Shown: piece after piece, positions 54,254 to 64,000 of the stretch | Position numbering within the stretch: the first letter of the stretch is position 1 | Layout: each line of letters opens with the position of its first letter | NCBI RefSeq assembly: GCF_001941865.1 | Contig: NZ_CP016162.1 | Span: 5,076,001-5,140,000, forward strand | Length of the DNA: 64,000 nucleotides | From: Pseudomonas alcaliphila JAB1 | Lineage (GTDB): Bacteria > Pseudomonadota > Gammaproteobacteria > Pseudomonadales > Pseudomonadaceae | Direction: 5' to 3' | Position numbers and translations under genes: made by a program | The notes under the pieces: model-generated | The model's input: the letters and a program-made list of their open reading frames with translations, nothing else | What the model was told of the DNA's origin: nothing | The model's database searches: none

Positions 54254-55573
54254 TCAGCGCGCACGCTGCACCACCTGCGCCGGGGCGAAATGGCAGGTGA
54301 AGGTGCTGCCCTTGCCAGGAACGCTGCTAATCTCCAGATTGCCACGGTGACGCAGCAGCACATGCTTGACGATGGCCAGGCCCAGCCCGGTGCCACCGGT
54401 ATTGCTGGCACGGCTCGAATCGACCCGGTAGAAGCGCTCGGTCAGGCGCGGCAAGTGCTTGGCCTCGATGCCCATACCGGTATCGCTGACCGACAGGTGT
54501 GCGCCCTTCTCGTCAGACCACCAGCGAATACGGATATCGCCTCCGGCCGGGGTGTACTTCACGGCGTTGAACACCAGGTTGGAGAAGGCGCTGCGCAGCT
54601 CCGCCTCACTGCCCTTGAGCTTCAGATGCGGATCGGCCTCCAGGCTGATGCGGTGCTGTTGCTCACCAGACAATGCCTGGGCGTCGTTCTTGATCGACAG
54701 CAGCATCAGATCGACTGCCACCGGCTGGTTGTCCGACGGGTAATCGGTGGCTTCCAGCTTGGCTAACAGGAGCAGATCGTTGAGCAGGGTCTGCATGCGC
54801 GCCCCCTGTTGCTGCATCTGCTGCAGTGCGCGCAGCCAGCGCGGATTGACCGCCTCGACGTTGTCCAGAAGCGTCTCCAGATAGCCGGCGATCACCGTCA
54901 ACGGCGTACGCAGCTCATGGGAGACGTTGGCGACGAAATCCTTGCGCATCTGCTCCAGCTGATACAGACGGGTAACGTCACGCACCAGCAACAGGTGCTC
55001 GCGATTACCGTAGCGGGTGATATGGAACTGCAAGCGGCGGCGATCGTTGACTGGTGAAGGAATCTCCAGGGCATCGGCATAGTTGCCACGCTCGAAGTAG
55101 TCCTTGAAACGCGGGTCGCGCACCAGGTTGGCCAACTGTTGACCACTGTCCTGCGGGGTTTTCAGGCCCAGCAGCGTCTCGGCTGCACGGTTCCACCATT
55201 CCAGATTGCCCTGGCTGTCGAGCATCACCACGGCGTCCTTGAGGGCGGCAGTGGACTCCTGCACGCGGTCGATCACCGCCTGCAGGCGGCCACGCGCCTT
55301 CTGGTTGCGGCGTTGCAGGTGGTAGATGCTGTCGAACACCTCGCCCCACAGACCGTACCCATCCGGCGGTGGCTCGTCGGGTTTGTGCTCGCGCAACCAC
55401 TTGTGCAGGCGCAGCAGCTGGCTGAGGGTCCAGCCCAGATGAATGGCCAGACCGCAGGCCAGCACCCAGGCATATTCACCGGTGATGAAACCGAGCAGCA
55501 GGCAGGCGCCAACCAGCAGCAACAGGCGGCGCACCACGGCGCCACGCCAGTCTTGATTCACGATGGAGCGCAT
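54254..55573 (-). CDS. phoR: Phosphate regulon sensor histidine kinase PhoR
   Basis: A 439-residue membrane kinase. Two hydrophobic segments near 14-33 and 35-52 anchor it, with no large periplasmic part, as in PhoR. A PAS domain (about 95-195) follows. The H box SHELRTPL with the phospho-histidine is near residue 216, and the ATPase part has NLVFNAVKYTPAG, DTGMGIE and GTGLGLAIVKH. It phosphorylates PhoB when phosphate is scarce, signalled through the Pst transporter. The first codon may be ATG at 55573 or GTG at 55561; neither has a perfect ribosome site. A 236-bp insertion-like space separates it from phoB. Confidence 0.95.
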   Translation of the reverse strand: MRSIVNQDWRGAVVRRLLLLVGACLLLGFITGEYAWVLACGLAIHLGWTLSQLLRLHKWLREHKPDEPPPDGYGLWGEVFDSIYHLQRRNQKARGRLQAVIDRVQESTAALKDAVVMLDSQGNLEWWNRAAETLLGLKTPQDSGQQLANLVRDPRFKDYFERGNYADALEIPSPVNDRRRLQFHITRYGNREHLLLVRDVTRLYQLEQMRKDFVANVSHELRTPLTVIAGYLETLLDNVEAVNPRWLRALQQMQQQGARMQTLLNDLLLLAKLEATDYPSDNQPVAVDLMLLSIKNDAQALSGEQQHRISLEADPHLKLKGSEAELRSAFSNLVFNAVKYTPAGGDIRIRWWSDEKGAHLSVSDTGMGIEAKHLPRLTERFYRVDSSRASNTGGTGLGLAIVKHVLLRHRGNLEISSVPGKGSTFTCHFAPAQVVQRAR

Positions 55574-55699
55574 CCTTGTGAGAAGAGCGAACCCGCAGAA
55601 GCTGATTTACGATCTCGCGAGCTAGAGCCATGCAAGGCGAAAGCAGGTGAGGAACGGTCGGAGTCGCGGGCGACTGTACTTTTGTACATGAGCATTACT

Positions 55700-55760
55700 C
55701 ACTACGTTCGCCCCTACGGGGCCGCACTAAAGTGCGTTGGCCGCTAGCGGCCTGCCGAAC
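55700..55760. repeat. Cluster of three short palindromes between phoB and phoR
   Basis: In order: CCCC-TAC-GGGG (55711-55721), GCAC-TAAA-GTGC (55724-55735) and GGCCGC-TA-GCGGCC (55739-55752), with nothing between but a few bases. It lies in the unusually long phoB-phoR gap (55574-55809). It probably affects how much of the operon RNA extends into phoR. No gene is visible in the gap. Confidence 0.65.
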
Positions 55761-55809
55761 CTGTTTTCAACGCAGCAGGGCCGACGCGCAGCAGATCGTA
55801 AACAGCTTC

Positions 55810-56499
<690 letters not shown>

Positions 56500-56549
56500 G
56501 GTCCTGCCTCGGTTCGTTCAACTGTCTGCGCGCATTAGATAACGGAATT

Positions 56550-56567
56550 ATTGCAGGTATGTGACAC
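56550..56567 (-). promoter_or_regulatory. phoB: Candidate Pho box upstream of phoB
   Basis: Minus-strand reading GTGTCAC-ATAC-CTGCAAT: two 7-base half-sites, each matching CTGTCAT at about five positions, 11 bases apart as in Pho boxes. A TTATCT-type -10 stands a few bases downstream (plus 56536-56541). Autoregulation of phoB by PhoB is well known; this site is inferred by eye. Confidence 0.5.
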
Positions 56568-56798
56568 GGAGTTATCGGCTGCCGCCATGGCCGCGAAAAA
56601 CACCGAACATTTCCGCCGCGGGCCTCGTCTAAACTGATTGAGGCTGCCGCCAATCCGGGGCGGCCTGGAGCCTGGCACAGGACCCCATAGGCACTTATGG
56701 GCGTTCGTGGCTCCTTCCGTCCTGTATCGCTGTGACCTCCAGTCGTGATCCCAGCTGCCGCCAGGCTGTCGCTGTTCATTCCGAGGAGAGGCTAAAAA

Positions 56799-57185
56799 AT
56801 GAGAAGAATTACCCCCCGATTAGTCCCGCTGCTCGCCAGTGCCCTGCTGAGCTGGCCCCTGCTGGGCCTGGCGGCCGAACCGGCGATGGAGAAGGACGGC
56901 ATGCTGGTGGATGCCAAGGGCATGGCGCTCTACACCTACGACAAGGACGCCGCGGGCGTATCCAACTGCACGGGCCAGTGCGCGCAGAACTGGCCGCCGC
57001 TGCTGGCTGAAGCGGGCGCCAAGGCCGAAGGCGAGTGGAGCCTGGTCAAGCGCGACGACGGCACCCTGCAGTGGGCCTATGACGGCAAGCCGCTGTACAC
57101 CTTCATCAACGACAAGCAGCCCGGTGAGGTCACGGGCGATGGCAAGATGGGCGTCTGGCACGTCGCCAAGCCGGAAGCCTACTAA
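56799..57185 (+). CDS. Exported Yx(F/W/Y)xxD repeat protein (COG4315-type)
   Basis: A 128-residue exported protein with a signal peptide (about 1-25, LVPLLASALLSWPLLGLAAE). Two copies of the family motif appear: YTYDKD near 42 and YTFIND near 100, plus CTGQCAQNWPPL in the first repeat. Such proteins of unknown function bind in the envelope. The mature part shows no lipobox Cys. Start ATG at 56799 with GAGAGG upstream. It lies between phoB and ubiA, without evident link. Confidence 0.82.
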   Translation: MRRITPRLVPLLASALLSWPLLGLAAEPAMEKDGMLVDAKGMALYTYDKDAAGVSNCTGQCAQNWPPLLAEAGAKAEGEWSLVKRDDGTLQWAYDGKPLYTFINDKQPGEVTGDGKMGVWHVAKPEAY

Positions 57186-57215
57186 TCCCCCATCATTCCA
57201 GGCGCTGCGCTGGTT

Positions 57216-58106
57216 TCAGCGCAGCGCGTAGTCGGCGACCAGGCCGACGAAGATCGCCAGTCCCGCCCAGTGGTTGTGCAGGAAGGCCTTGAAGCACGCC
57301 TGCGGGTCTCGGGTGCGGGTGCTGTGGTATTCCCAGGCGAAGCAGGCGGCGGCCACCAGCAGACCGAGGTGGAAGTAAAGGCCCAGCTCGAAACGTGCGC
57401 CAGCCAGCAGCAGGCAGAGCAGCGCCAGGCCCTGGAGGATGACGATAATCAGGCGGTCGGCGTCGCCGAAGAGGATGGCGGTGGATTTCACCCCGATCTT
57501 CAGATCGTCCTCACGGTCAGCCATGGCGTAGTAGGTGTCGTAGGCCACGGTCCACAGCAGGTTGGCGATGTACAGCAGCCAGGCTTCTGGTGGCAAGCTG
57601 CCGGTCTCGGCGGTAAAGGCCATTGGCATGCCCCAGGAGAATGCCGCGCCGAGCACCACCTGCGGGTAGAAGGTGTAGCGCTTCATGAAGGGGTAGCAGG
57701 CTGCCAGCGCCAGGCCACCGAAGGACAGCCAGATGGTGGTGGCATTAGTGAACAGCACCAGCACGAAACTCATCGCCACCAGCACGGCGAACAGCACCAG
57801 CGCCTCGCGTGGCTTGATCTTGCCGCTGGCCAGCGGACGCGCCCTGGTGCGGCTGACGTGACCGTCGAAGTTGCGGTCGGCGTAGTCGTTGATCACGCAG
57901 CCGGCGGCGCGCATCAGGATCACGCCAGCGACGAAGATGAACAGGTTCTTCGCGCTCGGCACGCCTTCGGCTGCCACCCACAGCGCCCACAAGGTCGGCC
58001 ACAACAGCAGATAGATGCCGATGGGCTTGTCCAGGCGCATCAGCTGAATGAAGTCCCAGGCGCGCGGGTGCAGGCGGGTGGTCGATTGCAGCAGGCGGGT
58101 GTACAT
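57216..58106 (-). CDS. ubiA: 4-hydroxybenzoate polyprenyltransferase
   Basis: A 296-residue membrane prenyltransferase with about eight or nine helices. The two Asp-rich motifs are present: NDYADRNFD near residue 74 and [13 protein letters not shown] near 198, which bind Mg-diphosphate of the prenyl donor. It attaches the octa- or nonaprenyl chain to 4-hydroxybenzoate, the second step of ubiquinone synthesis, in the inner membrane. Start ATG at 58106 (MYTRLLQ). The ubiC gene lies upstream on the same strand, normally almost adjacent; here a 259-bp palindrome-rich space stands between. Confidence 0.95.
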   Translation of the reverse strand: MYTRLLQSTTRLHPRAWDFIQLMRLDKPIGIYLLLWPTLWALWVAAEGVPSAKNLFIFVAGVILMRAAGCVINDYADRNFDGHVSRTRARPLASGKIKPREALVLFAVLVAMSFVLVLFTNATTIWLSFGGLALAACYPFMKRYTFYPQVVLGAAFSWGMPMAFTAETGSLPPEAWLLYIANLLWTVAYDTYYAMADREDDLKIGVKSTAILFGDADRLIIVILQGLALLCLLLAGARFELGLYFHLGLLVAAACFAWEYHSTRTRDPQACFKAFLHNHWAGLAIFVGLVADYALR

Positions 58107-58199
58107 CGAAGCTTCTCCGTGCAGGTTGCGCGGATTATACGAGGAAGCGTGTGTGGGAGGCGCTTTAGCGGCGATGCTCACCGCCACAAGCGGTTCAAC

Positions 58200-58312
58200 G
58201 CGTAGGGCGTACTCGGCTTTGGCTTCCTGCGTCGCTCTACCTCCTGCATCCATGCAGTCGTCGCGAAGCAGTACGCCTTAGCGCGTAGGGCGTACTCGCG
58301 AAGCAGTACGCC
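58200..58312. repeat. Palindromic repeat cluster between ubiC and ubiA
   Basis: Repeat A, GCGTAGGGCGTACTCG, occurs at 58200-58215 and 58283-58298. Repeat B, TCGCGAAGCAGTACGCC, occurs at 58261-58277 and 58296-58312. A2 and B2 overlap and form an 8-bp inverted repeat GGCGTACT / AGTACGCC. Between A1 and B1 lies CCTCCTGCATCCATGCAGTC, a close copy of the centre of the element at 12562-12639. Confidence 0.75.
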
Positions 58313-58365
58313 ATGGGCCTGACAGACAACAGGGATAGCCTGAGTAGGCAATGGTAGTGCGAACC

Positions 58366-58917
58366 CTACGTCTCGATACCCGCAGCCCGCCAGAAGTCCG
58401 GCAGAAACACCTCGGCCACCAATACACCAAGCGCCCCCCGGCTGAAGCACGAGCGCCGCGCCCACAGGCGCTCTTCGCGAACCTCTGCCGGCAGCCAGGC
58501 CGCCGGATAGCGGCAGGCCTGCAACTCGCCGCGATCGAAGGCCCGGTCACTGAATAGCAGCTCACCCAGCGAGCGACTGCCCAGCTCCGCCAGATTCAGC
58601 CCGGAACCCTCCAGCACGCTGCGCGCGGCAACGCTACGGGCGAACACCCAGGGCTGCCCATGACCGCGCAGGTACACCTCGCGCACCCAGCCCTGGCTGC
58701 CATCGGCCACACCGAGCAACGCGCACTCGTCCGCGCGCAGACGCTGCCAGCCTTCCTGCAGCGGCGTTACCGAAAAGCCGTCAGCGGACAGCGCAGTCAA
58801 GCGCCGGGTCAGCGAATCCTCGTTGAACAGCCAGTCGCGCACACCGGCACAAGGCTGCGGATGCAGTTGGGCATTGGTCAGCCAGCGCGGCGGATGGGTG
58901 AGAGCGGCGTGAGGCAC
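58366..58917 (-). CDS. ubiC: Chorismate lyase
   Basis: A 183-residue enzyme. Family segments include LTHPPRWLTNAQL near the start, CAGVRDWLFNEDSLTRRL (about 24-40), VREVYLRGHGQPWVFARSV (about 78-96) and LGELLFSDRAFDRG (about 118-131). It splits chorismate into 4-hydroxybenzoate and pyruvate, the first committed step of ubiquinone synthesis, and feeds UbiA. Complete. The gene is followed on the minus strand by a repeat-filled gap before ubiA, which is unusual for this gene pair. Confidence 0.93.
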   Translation of the reverse strand: MPHAALTHPPRWLTNAQLHPQPCAGVRDWLFNEDSLTRRLTALSADGFSVTPLQEGWQRLRADECALLGVADGSQGWVREVYLRGHGQPWVFARSVAARSVLEGSGLNLAELGSRSLGELLFSDRAFDRGELQACRYPAAWLPAEVREERLWARRSCFSRGALGVLVAEVFLPDFWRAAGIET

Positions 58918-59002
58918 GGAGAGAAATCACCACGGATCGAAAGCGCGCGAGTCTAGCACGGCGTAGCAGGCGCTTTGAGGCCGGGACATGAGCTGCAGGG
59001 AC

Positions 59003-59073
59003 GTAGGGTGGGCCGGGCGGCGATCCGCTTCAGCCCACCAACGACAATCCGCGTGGGCTAAAGCCCACCCTAC
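59003..59073. repeat. GTAGGGTGGGC inverted pair
   Basis: GTAGGGTGGGC (59003-59013) and GCCCACCCTAC (59063-59073) are exact inverted copies about 50 bp apart, with a smaller GTGGGCT-AA-AGCCCAC hairpin inside the right arm (59053-59067). It is the same family as the hairpin at 22761-22778. Confidence 0.8.
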
Positions 59074-59132
59074 AAGGCCTAACTCATAGGAAGCGGACGG
59101 CCTACTCAGGCCCGTAGATACCGTCTTGAAGC

Positions 59133-59262
59133 TCACCTCGCAATAGCGAGTGTCGGCTCAAAAGGCTGACCAGATTTCAGCACGCCATAAGCGATGCACA
59201 GCAGCTTACGCATAGCCGCGCAGCCGATCTGCTTGCCGGCTTTGCCCTTGGCTTTCATGCGT
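59133..59262 (-). pseudogene. IS110-family transposase C-terminal remnant
   Basis: On the minus strand the last about 43 codons of an IS110-type transposase survive, including RMKAKGKAGKQIG and AAMRKLLCIAYGVLKSGQPFEPT, the conserved C-terminal MRKLL helix, then a stop at 59133. The 5' part of the transposase is absent: at about 59258-59264 it is replaced by fliP sequence. Family assignment rests on this segment alone. It shows that a mobile element was once here and was cut by a deletion or recombination. Confidence 0.8.
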
Positions 59263-59817
59263 TCGCCCACCCGCTTCATCATCGTCCTGGCCATCCTGCG
59301 CCAGGCCATCGGCCTGCAGCAGAGCCCGCCCAACCCGGTGCTGATCGGCATCGCCCTGTGCCTCACTCTGCTGGTGATGCGCCCGGTGTGGCAGGAGATG
59401 TACACCGAAGCCTACGTGCCCTTCGAGGCCGACCAGATCAGCCTCGAACAGGGTCTGGGCGAAGGCAAGCGCATCATCAGCGAGTTCATGCTGGCGCAGA
59501 CCAGCAAGAACTCACTGGAAATCCTGGTCGCCCTGGCCGGCGAGGAAATGCCCGAAGACCTGGCCCAGCTGGACTTCTCCCTACTGCTGCCGGCCTTCGT
59601 GCTCAGCGAGCTGAAGACCGCCTTTCAGCTCGGATTCATGATTTTCGTGCCCATTCTGGTGATCGACCTGGTGGTAGCCAGCGTACTGATGGCAATGGGC
59701 ATGATGATGCTCTCGCCGATGATGATCTCGCTGCCATTCAAGCTGATGATCTTCGTTCTGGTCGATGGCTGGACGCTGCTGATCGGCACCCTCACCACCA
59801 GTATTCAGCCCTATTAG
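59263..59817 (+). pseudogene. fliP: 5'-truncated flagellar biosynthesis protein FliP
   Basis: About 184 codons of FliP remain, from SPTRFIIVLAILRQAIG to a stop at 59815-59817. Key segments include PPNPVLIGIALCLTLLVM, FMLAQTSKNSLEILV, ELKTAFQLGFMIFVPILVIDLVVASVLMAMG (read in two parts) and VDGWTLLIGTL. FliP normally has about 245-255 residues and forms the export gate with FliQ and FliR. The first quarter, including signal peptide, is replaced by IS110 remnant, though the frame stays open upstream. The sequence differs from the usual polar-flagellum FliP of Pseudomonas, for example VLAILRQAIGLQQSP and WQEMYTEAYVPFE, and fits a second, lateral-type system. Not functional as it stands. Confidence 0.88.
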
Positions 59818-59832
59818 CGAGGCTTCGCGAGG

Positions 59833-60102
59833 CTCACGCCCGAACACGCTGCCGAGCTGGTGGCTCACGCGGTCTATATCACCGGCATCATCGTCTGCGT
59901 GCTGGTGGTGCCGAGCCTGCTCGGCGGCCTCTTGGTGAGCATTTTCCAGGCTGCCACGCAGATCAATGAACAGATGCTCAGCTTCCTCCCGCGCCTGCTG
60001 ATCACCCTGGCCATGCTGCTGTTCGCCGGCCACTGGATCCTGCGCACGCTGGGGGATCTGTTCATCGAAACCTTCAAGCAGGCCGGGCATCTGGTGGGCT
60101 GA
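59833..60102 (+). pseudogene. fliQ: FliQ gene lacking its start codon
   Basis: An 89-codon frame, exactly the usual FliQ length, reads LTPEHAAELVAHAVYITG, then FQAATQINEQMLSFLPRLL and ends KQAGHLVG. The first codon, where ATG is expected (normal MTPE), is CTC. A short direct repeat CGAGGCT (59817-59823 and 59828-59834) sits across this site, suggesting a small rearrangement. The only alternative start is GTG at 59860, which would drop the first nine residues. The body of the gene is otherwise intact. FliQ is the small two-helix subunit of the flagellar export gate. Confidence 0.82.
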
Positions 60103-60105
60103 AGC

Positions 60106-60238
60106 ATGTCCGAACCCGTGCTGCATGCCAGCCAGTATCTGACCAGCCTGCAGGCTTACTGGTGGCCCTTCTGCCGCATCGTTGCCCTGCTCAGCATGGC
60201 GCCGCTGTTCAACCACAAAGCAGTCTCGGTGCGCGCAG
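60106..60238 (+). pseudogene. fliR: 3'-truncated flagellar biosynthesis protein FliR
   Basis: The first about 44 codons of FliR remain: MSEPVLHASQYLTSLQAYW, FCRIVALLSMAPLF and NHKAVSVRA. FliR normally has about 260 residues, so over 80 percent is missing. After about 60238 the frame runs into unrelated bases next to the rRNA terminator and stops at 60343-60345, inside the 5S gene region. It starts four bases after fliQ, as in normal fliPQR operons. This end marks the second breakpoint of the flagellar fragment. Confidence 0.85.
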
Positions 60239-60297
60239 CGCCCCCTATGCGCTTGCAGGAACGACTTCTGCCGCGAAGTTTTCTGCGCCGCAAAGAA

Positions 60298-60332
60298 GAA
60301 ACCCCAGACCGCGTTGGCGATCTGGGGTTTCG
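60298..60332 (-). terminator. rRNA operon terminator
   Basis: Minus strand: AAACCCCAGA (60321-60330 region) pairs with TCTGGGGTTT (60298-60308 region), a 10-bp stem with a 12-base loop, followed by CTTCTTTG. It stands about 8 bp after the 5S gene and is the normal end of the rrn transcript. Confidence 0.85.
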
Positions 60333-60337
60333 TATAG

Positions 60338-60457
60338 GAGCTTGACGATGACCTACTCTCACATGGTGAAGCACCACACTACCATCGGCGATGCGTCGTT
60401 TCACTACTGAGTTCGGGATGGGATCAGGTGGTTCCAACGCTCTATGGTCGTCAAGCA
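60338..60457 (-). rRNA. rrf: 5S ribosomal RNA
   Basis: About 120 bases. On the minus strand it begins TGCTTGACGACCATAGAGC and ends CATCGTCAAGC. The end strands pair, and the central CCGAACTCAG loop is the standard gammaproteobacterial 5S sequence. It is the last gene of the rrn operon. Confidence 0.95.
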
Positions 60458-60606
60458 ATTCGGTTGGGATCTCGCGGTTAGGCGCTATCCCTTGGATACG
60501 TGATAGATGATTTGTAGTTCTTGCAAATTTTCGGCTTTCTGTCGACTTCACCATCGACACCCTCTGTCTCCGGCTTATGCCTTCGCAGATTGTTTGGGTG
60601 TTATAT

Positions 60607-63497
<2,891 letters not shown>

Positions 63498-63755
63498 ATA
63501 TAACCCCAAGCAATCTGGTTACTGTCTCAATCGTGAAGACGACATTCGCCGAAAATTTGCGTCTTGAGAACTACAAATTTTACCTTGACCAGATCAATTG
63601 CCAGTGAAAGCAATTAATCAGTCACTTCTATCACATATCCAAATTTTTAAAGAACGATATTCGTACCGGTCAAAAGACCAGAAATCAGCACTCAACAGGC
63701 TTTCCCTGAAGCGCTCATTTCTGAACTCTTTAACACTCACCGCAACACGAGAGAG

Positions 63756-63831
63756 TGGTGGAGCCAAGCGGGATCGAACCGCTGACCTCCTGCGTGCAAG
63801 GCAGGCGCTCTCCCAGCTGAGCTATGGCCCC
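63756..63831 (-). tRNA. tRNA-Ala (anticodon TGC)
   Basis: A 76-base tRNA on the minus strand, GGGGCCATAGCTCAGC to GGCTCCACCA, with anticodon loop CTTGCAC (TGC). The CCA end is encoded. It lies in the 16S-23S spacer, the normal place. Confidence 0.97.
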
Positions 63832-63853
63832 GTATTCTTCTGCACCAAGCAAT

Positions 63854-63930
<77 letters not shown>

Positions 63931-64000
63931 ATAACAGGGTCGCGTTACAGCATCGTCTTCGACTATGAATCAAGCAATTCGTGTGGATACTTATGAAGAA

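Noticed and set aside
60106-60345. Treating the fliR start as a complete small gene of 79 codons
   Set aside because: After about codon 44 it no longer resembles FliR and runs through the rrn terminator; it is a truncated gene.

Overview
The window is chromosomal DNA from a GC-rich Pseudomonas of the P. aeruginosa / P. mendocina / P. alcaligenes kind. The main evidence is gene content and order: rpmG-rpmB, a peptide-binding protein, radC / coaBC-dut-algC-argB, pyrE / crc, rph / yicC-gmk-rpoZ-spoT-ridA, oxyR-recG, hupA, a rubredoxin reductase, phoR-phoB and ubiA-ubiC. From memory, this is the order seen near PA5315-PA5361 of P. aeruginosa PAO1. The long form of AlgC, the catalytically degenerate Crc and the rRNA/tRNA sequences agree. 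No database was searched; every family call is by reading motifs.

Layout. 167-3366 (minus): a NIPSNAP-like protein, a gamma-glutamylpolyamine oxidase-like flavoprotein and a glutamine-synthetase-like gamma-glutamylpolyamine synthetase, i.e. polyamine catabolism. 3863-10569 (plus): a type I restriction-modification island, hsdM-hsdS-fic-hsdR, with a class II Fic protein between the specificity and restriction subunits. 10654-20139: signalling and envelope genes (chemotaxis receptor, AraC regulator with a FAD oxidoreductase and a divergent fatty acid desaturase, a large GGDEF/EAL protein, a response regulator with HDOD output). 20424-23529: rpmG, rpmB, peptide-binding protein, radC. 23598-26523: a complete-looking group II intron with an RT/maturase/HNH protein, sitting in the short space between radC and coaBC. 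26595-58917: conserved housekeeping block, mostly syntenic. 59133-60238: a scrapyard of an IS110-type transposase tail, then a 5'-truncated fliP, a fliQ without a start codon and a 3'-truncated fliR, of a flagellar export apparatus unlike the usual Pseudomonas one. 60298-64000 (minus): the 3' part of an rRNA operon (tRNA-Ile, tRNA-Ala, 23S, 5S, terminator); its 16S gene lies beyond the window.

How genes work together: hsdM/S/R should form a self-contained modification and restriction complex. coaBC (coenzyme A), dut (dUTP removal), algC (sugar phosphates for alginate, LPS and rhamnolipid), argB and pyrE (arginine and pyrimidine precursors) form a metabolic run. gmk-rpoZ-spoT link GTP supply, RNA polymerase omega and ppGpp. 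PhoR-PhoB is the phosphate two-component system, and ubiC-ubiA make the first two steps of ubiquinone. Short palindromic (REP-like) elements are scattered between genes and have entered the spaces inside phoB-phoR and ubiC-ubiA. The points most worth a second look are the fliP'QR' relic welded between an IS110 tail and the rRNA operon, the Fic gene and its paired upstream repeats inside the hsd locus, and the intron placed at the likely coaBC transcription start.
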